From the NCBI GenBank assembly GCA_903906365.1, contig CAIVKC010000060.1:1-64000 (forward strand): DNA of 64,000 bases, in the 5' to 3' direction. This DNA comes from an uncultured Bacteroidota bacterium (GTDB lineage Bacteria > Bacteroidota > Bacteroidia > Chitinophagales > Chitinophagaceae). The notes below the pieces were generated by a model that worked only from the letters and a program-made list of their open reading frames with translations, was not told the DNA's origin and did not search any database. Below, piece after piece: positions 45,166-53,897 of this stretch. Position 1 is the first letter of the stretch. Every line of letters starts with the position of its first letter. The position numbers and the translations under genes are program-made.

Positions 45166-45316
45166 GTGCGCGAGGCCCCCAGGGAGGGAATCATTCACAC
45201 CGGGATAGGTCAATTCACACCCTGAAAGCAACAACTGGCTACCTGCCGACGGGGGAAACCGTCCCGTCGTTGTTATCTATGCCAAACCTGATTATTCAAC
45301 CTTAACAATCTAATGT

Positions 45317-46267
45317 ATGCGCAATTCATTCTCTGAAAAAACCCTGCGAGCAGCTGCCCTGCTGCTGTTTTCCGGTTTTATTTTCACGGCCTGCAAGAAA
45401 AGCAGCACGCCTGCCACGCCAGCGGCCTCAACCATTACCAGCATTGTTTCCACCAATGGCAGCTTTACCCTGCTTAAATCAGCCGTTGTGAAGGCCGGGC
45501 TGGATGTAACCCTGTCGGGAACAGGCCCTTTTACGGTTTTTGCACCCAGTGACACCGCTTTTGCCGGTTCAGGCATTACCTCCTCGGTGATAGCTTCGCT
45601 GACCGCCGACCAACTGAAGGCGATCCTGCTTTACCACACCCTGGCCTCCAAGGTGACCGCATCCGAAGTGCCGGCCGGCCCCAATGCCAAAGTGGTAACC
45701 GCCAGCGGGGATTCTGTATTTGTGACAAAAAATGCCAACGGGGTATTTGTCAATGGCATACCGGTGACCCAGGCCGATATCATGGCCAGTAACGGAGTGA
45801 TCCATGCCATCGCACGGGTGTTGCTGCCCCCGGTAGGTAACCTGGTTGCCGTGGCACAGTCGGACACCAGCTTCTCCTACCTGGTAGCGGCCGTACTGCG
45901 CGCCAGCCAGGGGACAACCCCGGTGGCTACGGTCCTTTCCACCGGCGGTCCGTTTACCGTCTTTGCTCCGACCAATAACGCCTTCCGGGCAGCGGGATTC
46001 GCCACGGTGGACGCCATCAATGCGGCAGATCCCAATACCCTGGCTTCCATCCTGACCTATCATGTGGTGCCGGGACGCGTATTTTCCTCAGACCTGAGCG
46101 AAGGAGCCCAGCCAGCCACCGTGAACGGGGGTAAGCTGACCATTTCACTCATGGGTGGAGCCAGTGTTAAGGGAAACTCTAACACCACCTCCTCCCACAT
46201 CATCGCCACCAATATCATGGCCACCAATGGCGTCGTTCATGTCATTGACCAGGTATTGCTTCCCTAA
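45317..46267 (+). CDS. Fasciclin-domain lipoprotein 3
   Basis: 316 residues with lipoprotein signal (AALLLFSGFIFTACKK, lipobox FTAC). Two FAS1 domains: FTVFAPSDTAFAGSGITSSV with NGVIHAIARVLLPPVGNLVA, and FTVFAPTNNAFRAAGFATVD with TNGVVHVIDQVLLP. Closest relative in the window is fasciclin protein 2. It precedes the LytS gene by 90 bases; that gap holds a 13-bp inverted repeat. Confidence 0.93.
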   Translation: MRNSFSEKTLRAAALLLFSGFIFTACKKSSTPATPAASTITSIVSTNGSFTLLKSAVVKAGLDVTLSGTGPFTVFAPSDTAFAGSGITSSVIASLTADQLKAILLYHTLASKVTASEVPAGPNAKVVTASGDSVFVTKNANGVFVNGIPVTQADIMASNGVIHAIARVLLPPVGNLVAVAQSDTSFSYLVAAVLRASQGTTPVATVLSTGGPFTVFAPTNNAFRAAGFATVDAINAADPNTLASILTYHVVPGRVFSSDLSEGAQPATVNGGKLTISLMGGASVKGNSNTTSSHIIATNIMATNGVVHVIDQVLLP

Positions 46268-46305
46268 CCGGGGCGGGCTTATTGATTCCTGAAAAGAAAC
46301 CACCG

Positions 46306-46336
46306 TCAGTCCCGTTTAGCAGATAAACGGGACTGA
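46306..46336. repeat. Perfect 13-bp inverted repeat before lytS
   Basis: TCAGTCCCGTTTA (46306-46318), 5-base loop gcaga, TAAACGGGACTGA (46324-46336). No T-tract follows; instead a TATATTTA -7-like box (46342-46349) begins six bases later, so it may be an operator or hairpin overlapping the promoter of the two-component genes, or a terminator of the fasciclin gene. Confidence 0.75.
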
Positions 46337-46341
46337 TGTAT

Positions 46342-46349
46342 TATATTTA
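46342..46349 (+). promoter_or_regulatory. Near-consensus -7 element of lytS
   Basis: TATATTTA (one mismatch to TAnnTTTG), nine bases before the lytS ATG; a leader of only a few bases would result. Confidence 0.35.
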
Positions 46350-46357
46350 AGGAAATT

Positions 46358-47386
46358 ATGTTTACCAGTAAATACCGCTATCCCCTCATTGTGCTGCTGG
46401 CAGGGTACTCCTACCTCAATACCCTGTTTTCGGAGGTGTATGCCTATTATCATATCCAGGCGCCATGGTATATGATTCTGGGGGTTTTTGTGGTCATTAC
46501 GCTGCTGGTATGGGAATGCAACCGCCTGATGCAGGCCCTGCTGTCCAGGTATTTTCCCGATCCTTCCGCTGCCAGGTTTCTGGCCCTGTTTTTCGGGTCG
46601 GGCATGGTGCTGAGTGTCCTGGTTTCCCTGGTGGTAGTGCAGCTGGCCGGTTCGCTGTGGCTAGGCATGCCTGCTGAAGCCCTGCGCATCCCCCGTAAAC
46701 TGGCCTTTACCTATGCCACGCGTATCAATTTGTTCCTGCATATTTCCAATGCCATCCTGCTGTACCTGGGCCGGTACCGGAAAAAAGAGCTGGAGGCAGA
46801 AGAGCTTCGGCGCATCAGTGCCCAGGCCCAGCTGCAGGCCATCAAAAACCAAGTCAATCCCCACTTCCTGTTCAATAACCTCAATGTACTCTCCAGTATG
46901 GTCATGCAGGAGAACCCGGAAGCCAATAAATTCATCGAGGAGTTTTCCGTGGTTTACCGACACGTGCTCAACAGCCACCAGCAGGAACTCATTGAACTGC
47001 GCACCGAACTGGAATTCCTGGGGCATTATATTTTTCTGATCGAAAAAAGATTTCCTGACAGCATACGCATTGACATCGAGGTGCCTGCTGCTGCACAGGC
47101 CCTGCTGGTAATCCCGGTGGCCCTGCAGATGCTGGTGGAAAATGCCATCAAGCACAATGTGGCTTCCAGATCAAGGCCCCTCCATATCCGTATTGAAACC
47201 GACCCTGAAGGCATGCTCCGCGTATCAAACAATATGCAAATAAAATTTGTAGATGAGCCTTCCACCCAGTTCGGTCTGAAAAATATCCAGCAGCGCTATG
47301 AACTGGTATCGGGCAAAAAAATTATCATCCGGGAAAACGGCGCCATGTTCTCCGTGTCCCTTCCATTAATCCAGAGCGGTGCATGA
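46358..47386 (+). CDS. LytS-type sensor histidine kinase
   Basis: 342 residues. Four hydrophobic segments in the first 130 residues form the membrane sensor. A coiled linker (YRKKELEAEELRRISAQAQL) leads to the His_kinase domain with phospho-acceptor His in NQVNPHFLFNNLNVLSSM, and the ATPase region LVIPVALQMLVENAIKHNV (N box), then LKNIQQRYEL. Signal unknown. Its stop overlaps the start of the response regulator gene (ATGA, 47383-47386). Confidence 0.94.
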   Translation: MFTSKYRYPLIVLLAGYSYLNTLFSEVYAYYHIQAPWYMILGVFVVITLLVWECNRLMQALLSRYFPDPSAARFLALFFGSGMVLSVLVSLVVVQLAGSLWLGMPAEALRIPRKLAFTYATRINLFLHISNAILLYLGRYRKKELEAEELRRISAQAQLQAIKNQVNPHFLFNNLNVLSSMVMQENPEANKFIEEFSVVYRHVLNSHQQELIELRTELEFLGHYIFLIEKRFPDSIRIDIEVPAAAQALLVIPVALQMLVENAIKHNVASRSRPLHIRIETDPEGMLRVSNNMQIKFVDEPSTQFGLKNIQQRYELVSGKKIIIRENGAMFSVSLPLIQSGA

Positions 47387-48144
47387 AAGTACTCATCATT
47401 GAAGATGAACCCCTGGCAGCCGAGCGGCTGCAGCTGCTCCTGCAGCAGTGTGACCCCTTCATACAGGTGGAGGCAGTACTGGAATCCATTGAAGACACCG
47501 TACAGTGGTTCAATGCCCACCCGCCTCCGGATTTCATGCTGCTGGACATCCATTTGGCGGACGGCTCGGGTTTTGAAATCTTTCAGCGGGTACCCATCCG
47601 TGTTCCCGTCATTTTCACCACGGCTTTTGACCAGTATGCCATGGAAGCCTTCCGGGTATTAAGCATCGATTACCTGCTTAAGCCCCTGAGCAGGGAAGGA
47701 CTCCAGCGGGCCCTGGATAAGCTCATGACCCTTCGCCGTTCCGGTCAGCCCGCCCTGGACTATGCCGAACTGGCCCAATACCTCCAACAGTCCCGCCAGG
47801 GATATAAAACCAGGTTCATGGGACGGATCGGCCAGAAATTTTTCTTCATCGAAAGCCGGGATATTTCCTATTTTCATGCAGATAACAAAATCGTATATTT
47901 AACCGCCTTGGATGGCGCCCGTTACCTGGTGGATTATACCCTGGAACAACTGGAATCCCTGCTGGATGTACATTCTTTCTTCCGGATCAACCGGGGGTGC
48001 ATTGTACATGCGCAGGCCGTCACCATGGCCAAACCCTATATTAATAACCGGCTTAAGATTTTCCTGAAATGCGGGACCCGAACCGAAGAAGCCGTTGTGA
48101 GTCGTGAAAGGGTCAGCGCTTTTAGAAAATGGGCCGAGAATTAA
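47383..48144 (+). CDS. LytTR response regulator
   Basis: 253 residues. Receiver domain (about 1-120) with acidic pair IIEDEPLAAE, phospho-acceptor Asp in DFMLLDIHLADGSG, conserved Thr in IFTTAFDQYA and Lys in YLLKPLSREG. The C-terminal LytTR DNA-binding domain runs from about 145 (GRIGQKFFFIESRDISYF ... SFFRINRGCIVHAQAV). Partner of the LytS kinase just upstream. Possible targets are the flanking fasciclin or outer-membrane genes (inference from position). Confidence 0.95.
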   Translation: MKVLIIEDEPLAAERLQLLLQQCDPFIQVEAVLESIEDTVQWFNAHPPPDFMLLDIHLADGSGFEIFQRVPIRVPVIFTTAFDQYAMEAFRVLSIDYLLKPLSREGLQRALDKLMTLRRSGQPALDYAELAQYLQQSRQGYKTRFMGRIGQKFFFIESRDISYFHADNKIVYLTALDGARYLVDYTLEQLESLLDVHSFFRINRGCIVHAQAVTMAKPYINNRLKIFLKCGTRTEEAVVSRERVSAFRKWAEN

Positions 48145-48154
48145 ACAGCTCGAC

Positions 48155-48865
48155 ATGAAAAGATGGTTGCCTGCGTTCTCCCTTTTATTAATGGTTTACA
48201 ACGCTTATTCCCAAAGAGCGCCTTCTGAAGATGTACTCTATCTTAAAAACCAGTGGGTCATACGGGGTATGATCCTGGTGAAAACGGACAGTCTGGTCAA
48301 AATACAGTCCCTGAACGGCAATGTTTATGTCTTTACCCTGGCTGAAATAGACCGGATGGAAAAACAAAAACCCTGGCACCCCTTCGTCTATAAAAAAACC
48401 GGGTTTGCCCATTTTACGGAACTCGGACCCCTGGTGGCAGGCAAGACCTCCATTGAGGGGGTAACCACCGCCGCTTTTTCCTTCCAGACGATCAGCGGAT
48501 ACAAGTTTTCTCAGGCTGCCTTCATGGGACTGGGGCTGGGGGCAGATCTTTATGCCACCCAGACCATCATCCCGGTGTTCGGATCCTTCCGGGGGGACAT
48601 CAGCGCTAAGGGGTCGGTCATTCCTTATTATTTTGCTGACCTTGGCTACGGGATCAATATTACCCAGCGCAGCGCGGCCGGGGATAATTACCAGGGAGGC
48701 CTGCTCTGGGCTGCCGGCCTGGGCCTCAAAATTCCTTTTAACCGCAGCGCGGGCTTCCTGCTTTCAGCGGGATACCGTTACCAGCAGACCCAGTATACCC
48801 AGGCCGGCGTGCGCACCCAGGTTACCTATAACAGACTGGCCATCCGCGCAGGTTTCTTTTTGTAG
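48155..48865 (+). CDS. Exported hypothetical protein, outer-membrane type
   Basis: 237 residues from the ATG at 48155, which begins a signal peptide (MKRWLPAFSLLLMVYNAYSQ); an earlier in-frame ATG at 48104 would overlap the regulator by 41 bases without a signal. The first 60 mature residues (VLYLKNQWVIRGMILVKTD ... LAEIDRMEKQKP) form a small beta domain. The remainder alternates polar and hydrophobic residues and ends in RAGFFL with a C-terminal aromatic, as in small outer-membrane barrels. Not assignable to a named family. It follows the LytTR gene by ten bases, so is probably cotranscribed. Confidence 0.7.
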   Translation: MKRWLPAFSLLLMVYNAYSQRAPSEDVLYLKNQWVIRGMILVKTDSLVKIQSLNGNVYVFTLAEIDRMEKQKPWHPFVYKKTGFAHFTELGPLVAGKTSIEGVTTAAFSFQTISGYKFSQAAFMGLGLGADLYATQTIIPVFGSFRGDISAKGSVIPYYFADLGYGINITQRSAAGDNYQGGLLWAAGLGLKIPFNRSAGFLLSAGYRYQQTQYTQAGVRTQVTYNRLAIRAGFFL

Positions 48866-49032
48866 CAAAAGGGGGAGGGCTGTCCTGCCGATCTGCCTGC
48901 AGCCCATGGGCTCAAGCGCCCTTTGTTTTGGATGCCCTGCCGGGCAGCGCATGGGGGGCCCGGAGGAACCTGGCCTCTGGCGGGGGAGGTGCTGCAACAA
49001 AAAGCGCGCCCCGCAAAAAAGGAGGAGTTGAC

Positions 49033-49650
49033 TTATTTGGGAAGTCCGTTTTCGGGGGCCAGCACCGAGCCGGTCACCTGGCGGATGACATACCAGCTGA
49101 AATCCTGGGCTGCCTCGAGCCCGCGGCCGTAGATGACCTTGTCTTTGGTATTGATGCGCACCGCCTTATCGGTAAAAAACTTCTGGGTATTTTGATCCCA
49201 CCAGAGTTCATCGCAGTGCAGGGTATCTCCCTTGAGAATATTTCTTACCACCACGCTGTCACGCAGGAATACCTTGCTCTGGTACTGGATGTATTTGCCA
49301 TAACGGGCGTCCAGGATGCTTTCCACATGGGTCGAGTCATTGAAAAAATCAACATGCAGGGTTCGGGGAAATTCGGTATAGGGAGAATCGGTGGCGTAGC
49401 GCAGCATATAGGGAGCTGTCAGTTTGGCCTTCATTTTGGAATCCTGGCTCGAATAGCCTTCGATCTGTTTGCCTTCCTCCACCCCTGTCTGCTTTTTGCG
49501 GTAGGCCGGTATCTTGCTCATATTGTTTTCACAGGAGATAAGCCCGGTGACCAGGGCGCAGATCGCCAGCAGCCAGCCTGGCCTGGAAAAAACAGCGGAC
49601 CGGCTTGGGTCCTTGCAGCCTTGTTTATCGGTTGAATTCACTGATGGCAT
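49033..49650 (-). CDS. lptC: LPS-export protein LptC
   Basis: 205 residues. A hydrophobic segment ends in a lipobox-like ALVTGLISC (Cys about 40), followed by a beta-jellyroll typical of LptC: IEGYSSQDSKMKAKLTAPYM, DSPYTEFPRTLHVDFFND and LHCDELWWDQNTQKFFTDKA. LptC passes LPS from LptFG to LptA in the periplasm. Its start overlaps the end of coaX by 26 bases, so expression is coupled. Confidence 0.88.
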   Translation of the reverse strand: MPSVNSTDKQGCKDPSRSAVFSRPGWLLAICALVTGLISCENNMSKIPAYRKKQTGVEEGKQIEGYSSQDSKMKAKLTAPYMLRYATDSPYTEFPRTLHVDFFNDSTHVESILDARYGKYIQYQSKVFLRDSVVVRNILKGDTLHCDELWWDQNTQKFFTDKAVRINTKDKVIYGRGLEAAQDFSWYVIRQVTGSVLAPENGLPK

Positions 49651-50350
49651 ATAGTCCTTTATAAATCAGGTAGGGGTCTGCAAATATCGAGTTTTTGAGC
49701 CGGTGCGCCATCCAGGTGATGTCACCGCCGCTCAAAAGGACGTTAAAATTTTCATACTTTTCCCGGTACCTGTCGATGATGCCGTCAATTTCTGCTGCCA
49801 TGCCTTCAATCACCCCGCTTAATATATTGGTACGCGTATCATAACCCACCAGGGGGAAATTCCAGTCTGCCTGCACCAGGGGCAGTTTGGCCGTGAAGGC
49901 CTGCAGGGATTTGAACCGCATCTCCATGCCCGGGGAGATGCTCCCGCCGATGAACTCGCCGAATTTATTGACAAAATTGTACGTGATGGCCGTACCCAGT
50001 CCGACCACCAGGTTGTTTTTCCCCGGGAAAAGCCTGTTGGCAGCCACCACCAGGGCCAGGCGGTCCGCGCCGATGGTTTCGGGCTTTCCCACCGGGGTCG
50101 TTACCGGCAGGCGGGAATGGTGGCCGAGCTTATGGAAACGGGTGGACGCTGACAGTATGGCCTCCGTATCGGGTTTGTGATTGACCACCGAGGAGAGGAT
50201 GGAAAATTCGGGGTGATAGGTTTCAATCAGCCCGCTGATGGTCTCGGGGTCATCGCCGGAAAGCAGCTTTTCTTCCACCATCTGGTCACTGGAGAAAACA
50301 GCGCATTTCAGGCGGGTGTTGCCAAAATCAAAACACAGGGTGATAGCCAT
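49625..50350 (-). CDS. coaX: Type III pantothenate kinase
   Basis: 241 residues of the ASKHA fold. First step of CoA synthesis. Motifs: phosphate 1 FDFGNTRLKCAVF at the N-terminus, GADRLALVVAANRLF near residue 90, the phosphate 2 region VVGLGTAITYNFV and GGSISPGMEMRFKSLQAFTA near 135-155, and LLSGGDITWM near 210. CoaX enzymes use a monovalent cation and are insensitive to CoA. Downstream overlap with lptC is 26 bases. Confidence 0.95.
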   Translation of the reverse strand: MAITLCFDFGNTRLKCAVFSSDQMVEEKLLSGDDPETISGLIETYHPEFSILSSVVNHKPDTEAILSASTRFHKLGHHSRLPVTTPVGKPETIGADRLALVVAANRLFPGKNNLVVGLGTAITYNFVNKFGEFIGGSISPGMEMRFKSLQAFTAKLPLVQADWNFPLVGYDTRTNILSGVIEGMAAEIDGIIDRYREKYENFNVLLSGGDITWMAHRLKNSIFADPYLIYKGLYAISEFNR

Positions 50351-50371
50351 CTTATGAAGACCGGTTTGTTG

Positions 50372-51010
50372 TTAAAAGTCGAACGAAGATAGGTTTTTGA
50401 AATGACCGTTCAGCTTGATGCGGTCTTTGAGTGTTTCCATCTCGGCGAGGACCGGCATGATCCGGTTGAGGTGCCGCTTGAGGTATTCCTGGCGCTGCTC
50501 TTCCCTCAGCAGGGACAGCAGTTCATATTCCTCTTCCAGCGACAGGCCGGCATGATGGGCGATGTCATAGGCGGTAAGTTCCTCATCGGGCTTTTTGAAA
50601 TCCTTAGTGATGTTGAGCAGGCGGTGGAGTTCCCTCACTCCGGATACCACTTTTTGCATCAGCAGCCTGAAATGCCATTCCATTGCATTGTCGGGATAGT
50701 TGACAATGGCCCCGCTGTAGAGTTTGCCCGGTACGGAGCGAATCACTTCCAGGATCCTGAACACACTCACCCCGGTGGTCCTGATATCCATTTCCCCGTT
50801 GGCCTCCACCCGGACGATTTCGTCGATTTTGACCAGGGTGCCCATTTCAGAGAGTTTCTCCTTGATGATGGAGGGGATGCCAAAGGGTTTTGATTCCGCA
50901 AAACATTCCTGGATCAGCTGTTTGTACCGGGGTTCAAAAATATGCAGGTTGAGGCTTTCTCCGGGATATACCACAATACCTAATGGAAATATGGGAATAA
51001 AATTTGTCAT
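50372..51010 (-). CDS. Lon-substrate-binding-domain protein
   Basis: 212 residues from the ATG at 51010 (an in-frame upstream start at 51055 is less likely). The LON N-terminal-like (PUA-fold) domain covers about 1-190: FIPIFPLGIVVYPGESLNLH, IFEPRYKQLIQECF, IPSIIKEKLSEMG. No AAA+ ATPase or protease domain is attached, so this is a stand-alone recognition domain of unknown partner. It precedes coaX and lptC in the same direction, 22 bases from the coaX start. Confidence 0.88.
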   Translation of the reverse strand: MTNFIPIFPLGIVVYPGESLNLHIFEPRYKQLIQECFAESKPFGIPSIIKEKLSEMGTLVKIDEIVRVEANGEMDIRTTGVSVFRILEVIRSVPGKLYSGAIVNYPDNAMEWHFRLLMQKVVSGVRELHRLLNITKDFKKPDEELTAYDIAHHAGLSLEEEYELLSLLREEQRQEYLKRHLNRIMPVLAEMETLKDRIKLNGHFKNLSSFDF

Positions 51011-51052
51011 ATGCGCTGTTACGGATTGGGGACTGGTTGGTCCGTTGATTTC

Positions 51053-51060
51053 CAAATTTA
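51053..51060 (-). promoter_or_regulatory. -7 promoter element for the LON-domain gene
   Basis: TAAATTTG on the minus strand, an exact TAnnTTTG match, predicting a leader of about 38 bases for the LON-domain/coaX/lptC unit. Confidence 0.5.
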
Positions 51061-51120
51061 ATAGCTAAATCACCGTATTTGCTAATTTTTTTTGGCGGGC
51101 CCACTGCCCAAAACCAAAAT

Positions 51121-51150
51121 TTTGCACCTGCGGTTTTGCTGTTACATTTG
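51121..51150 (+). promoter_or_regulatory. meaB promoter
   Basis: TTTG (51121-51124), 18-base spacer, TACATTTG (51143-51150). Predicted transcription start is near 51154, leaving a leader of about 5 bases before ATG 51159, or 26 bases if ATG 51180 is used. Confidence 0.65.
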
Positions 51151-51158
51151 GGAACCCA

Positions 51159-52082
51159 ATGAGCCAGGATACAGAACATATGGAGAGCACCCGGCTGCTG
51201 CAGGACCTGCAGTCAGGCAACCGGCGTATGCTGGCCCGTGGGATCTCCTGGGTGGAAAACCAGGTGCCCGGCTACCGGGAATTGCTGCGGGCCCTTCCTG
51301 CTGACCGCCTGACGGCGGTTCCCGTCATCGGCTTTACCGGCCCTCCCGGAGCGGGTAAGAGTACGCTGGTGGACCGTATCATCGGGGAGATGGTCTCCAA
51401 GGGCCATAAAATTGCCGTGCTCTGCGTAGACCCCTCTTCCCCTTTTCACTATGGCGCCCTGCTGGGGGACCGGGTGCGGATGAGCAACTGGTTCAATCAC
51501 CCCTCGGTCTACATACGCTCCCTGGCTTCCCGGGGGTCTCTTGGCGGATTGCATGCCCGGATCATAGAAATCACCGACCTGCTCAAGGCGGCCGGTTTTG
51601 ATTACATACTGGTGGAAACCGTCGGAGTCGGCCAGAGCGAAGTGGAAATTGCGGGCCTGGCCGATACCACGGTGGTGGTGCTGGTGCCCGAGGCTGGCGA
51701 TGAGATTCAAACCATGAAGGCGGGTCTGATGGAAATTGCCGATGTCTTTGTGGTCAATAAGGGCGACCGGCCGGGGGCAGACCTGTTTGTTCGGAATTTG
51801 CGACGGATACTTTCTCCTGACCATAACAACGGGGAGCGGGCCGCGGAGGTGTTCCTGACGACGGCCACAAGCGGCGGGGGCATCGATTCGCTCGCTGCCA
51901 CTCTGCTCCTTTCCCGCAGCCGCGACCACAAGCGCAAAAGCTGGCTGCTGGCCGAACGGGCCTACCAGCTGATTGTATCCCGCAGGATGGAGCAGGTCTC
52001 CCGGGCCGGACTCAGGCAAAAAATCAGTGAGGCGCTCGCCGCCCATGATTTCAACCTGTACCGGTTCATCGAAAATTATTGA
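51159..52082 (+). CDS. meaB: Methylmalonyl-CoA mutase-associated GTPase MeaB
   Basis: 307 residues (300 from the alternative ATG at 51180, favoured by the promoter position). P-loop GFTGPPGAGKSTLVDRIIG near residue 58; further G-protein motifs are CVDPSSPFHYGALLGDRVRM, the switch/G3 region ILVETVGVGQSEVEIAGLAD and NKGD. MeaB/ArgK proteins protect and load the B12-dependent mutase; the mutase genes are not in this window. Single gene, convergent with a glycosyltransferase gene. Confidence 0.93.
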   Translation: MSQDTEHMESTRLLQDLQSGNRRMLARGISWVENQVPGYRELLRALPADRLTAVPVIGFTGPPGAGKSTLVDRIIGEMVSKGHKIAVLCVDPSSPFHYGALLGDRVRMSNWFNHPSVYIRSLASRGSLGGLHARIIEITDLLKAAGFDYILVETVGVGQSEVEIAGLADTTVVVLVPEAGDEIQTMKAGLMEIADVFVVNKGDRPGADLFVRNLRRILSPDHNNGERAAEVFLTTATSGGGIDSLAATLLLSRSRDHKRKSWLLAERAYQLIVSRRMEQVSRAGLRQKISEALAAHDFNLYRFIENY

Positions 52083-52108
52083 CGATTCTCCAAAGCCCCG
52101 CGGGGGGA

Positions 52109-53002
52109 TCACCCGCGCAGCAGGGCCAGCAAACGTTTGAAGAAATTCTTGGAGCGGAGCCCGGGGCCCGGCACCTGGGTGGCGAGCGGGCCATCGAAAG
52201 GCTCCCCCCGGCGCAGCCAATAGCGGGTAAGTGTACTGGAGGTGATTCCCCATTTTTCAATAAAACGGTAATAGCCCTTGTTCTTGTTCACGCGTCCGGT
52301 GGACTTGGAGCCAAAATGATATACCCGGCTTGCACTCACGCCCTTAAAGAGCCGGACACCCATCATCCATAGTTTCATGGAAAAATCCGGATCCGAATAC
52401 ATGCCCGGTGAAAATTCAATGGAATATCCTCCCGCCAGGTCCCAGATATCGCGGTGCACTACATTGGGGGGCCAGGTGGCCCCCTGCCAGTCCCCCATGG
52501 GCAGGTTGGCAAATTCATGGAGCAGATCCTTTTCCCTGAAAGAAGCCAGGTCGCGTCCATAATCTTTTTCAATCACACAGTTGCTGGAGGCAACCGGCTC
52601 TATGGCCGTGGCGGAAAGGAAAAAATAGGGATGGCCCACCTGCTGGATTTCCCGGTACAGGGCCAGGTCCCAGTCAGGGCAGGCGTACATATCGTCATTC
52701 ATATAGACCAGGTAGGGGGTGGCCAGCAGTTCCCGGGCGATGTTGAGGGCATAACAGACACCGATGTTCTTTTCACTGTAGGTATAATCCAGGTCCGCCC
52801 GGGATTCCATCCATTCCAGGGTCCCGTCGGAGCCTTCGTTGACATGGACGATGATCTGGTGGGGGAAATGGGAATTCCGCCGGATGCTCTCGATGCAAAG
52901 CTGCAGGTAGGCGAGGTTGTTCCAGCTGGGAATGAGGATGGAAAAAACGGCCTGTTCGGGGTGGGCGCGTTTTTTTTTAAGGATAACAATGTCTGCAATC
53001 AT
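52109..53002 (-). CDS. Family 2 glycosyltransferase
   Basis: 297 residues from the ATG at 53002. GT-A fold: FSILIPSWNNLAYLQLCIES opens the nucleotide-sugar domain, and the metal-binding DxD-type motif is YMNDDMY near residue 100. GGYSIEFSPGMYSDPDFSMK and KLWMMGVRLFKG follow. Adds a sugar to a glycan or lipid acceptor, not identifiable here. Divergent from a methyltransferase gene, which suggests a small surface-glycan module (inference). Confidence 0.9.
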   Translation of the reverse strand: MIADIVILKKKRAHPEQAVFSILIPSWNNLAYLQLCIESIRRNSHFPHQIIVHVNEGSDGTLEWMESRADLDYTYSEKNIGVCYALNIARELLATPYLVYMNDDMYACPDWDLALYREIQQVGHPYFFLSATAIEPVASSNCVIEKDYGRDLASFREKDLLHEFANLPMGDWQGATWPPNVVHRDIWDLAGGYSIEFSPGMYSDPDFSMKLWMMGVRLFKGVSASRVYHFGSKSTGRVNKNKGYYRFIEKWGITSSTLTRYWLRRGEPFDGPLATQVPGPGLRSKNFFKRLLALLRG

Positions 53003-53195
53003 AATACTGGCTGGATTATTCCGGTGAACCGGCAATGGGATTTAATCAGGCAAATTACAGGTTTTATTGAATCCAACAGGGCGGAGCCCCTGAGAAATTA
53101 GCCCGGGGCCCGGCCCACCGGCAAGGGTGCCCTTCAGTTTAGCGGCTTAAGTAAGGGAATTATTAATATATTTACGACCAATCAACAACAGGCTT

Positions 53196-53897
53196 ATGAA
53201 CCGCTTACTGATTATCCGGGAACTGCTAAAACATAAAAAATTCAATCATTACCTGGAGATCGGTGTGTTCAACGGACATAATTTCTTCCGTGTGAAGTCG
53301 ACCTTCAAAATTGCCGTAGACCCTTATTTCCGGGCCAGCGCCCTGCGCCGCCTTTTTAAAACCCTGCTCAATCCCTTTAATTTATACAACCGCTATTTTG
53401 AAAAATCCAGCGATGATTTCTTCCGGGAGGACGCCCCGAAAGTCTTTGCTGACCGGATGGTGGACATTGCCCTCATTGACGGGATGCATACGTATGACTT
53501 TGTATTGCGCGATGTCGAAAATACCCTCCGCTACCTGCAGCCTGAAGGAGTCATCCTGCTGCACGACTGCAATCCCCTCACCCCGGAAGCAGCCTGTTCC
53601 TACCAGGATTGGGAACGCCGTGATTTCAAGGGGGTCTGGAACGGGGATGTGTGGAAGATCATCGTCCACCTGCGCAGCATGCGCCCTGACCTGAACGTTT
53701 TTGTGCTGGACTGCGATAACGGGGTGGGGGTTGTCACCCGCAAAAAGCATGGCAGCGAGATGCTCGGATTTACCCAGGAGCAGATCAGCCGTTTATGGTA
53801 CGCTGATTTTGATGCCAACCGCAAAGAATGGCTCAACCTGCAGCTCCCGGCCTATTTCTACACCTACTTCGGGATCCGCCCTCCCGGCTCACTTTGA
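53196..53897 (+). CDS. Class I SAM-dependent methyltransferase
   Basis: 233 residues, Methyltransf_24-like. SAM-binding loop HYLEIGVFNGHNFFRV near residue 18, DPYFR, and the Asp/acid block ALIDGMHTYDFVLRDVENTL then GVILLHDCNP. Such proteins often methylate sugars or polyketide-like acceptors and are frequently linked to glycosyltransferase genes, as here. The 3' end overlaps the recR 3' end by 9 bases. Confidence 0.88.
   Translation: MNRLLIIRELLKHKKFNHYLEIGVFNGHNFFRVKSTFKIAVDPYFRASALRRLFKTLLNPFNLYNRYFEKSSDDFFREDAPKVFADRMVDIALIDGMHTYDFVLRDVENTLRYLQPEGVILLHDCNPLTPEAACSYQDWERRDFKGVWNGDVWKIIVHLRSMRPDLNVFVLDCDNGVGVVTRKKHGSEMLGFTQEQISRLWYADFDANRKEWLNLQLPAYFYTYFGIRPPGSL

Noticed and set aside
51213-52253. 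346-codon antisense frame inside meaB
   Set aside because: meaB has the P-loop and other G motifs; the antisense product has no motif.
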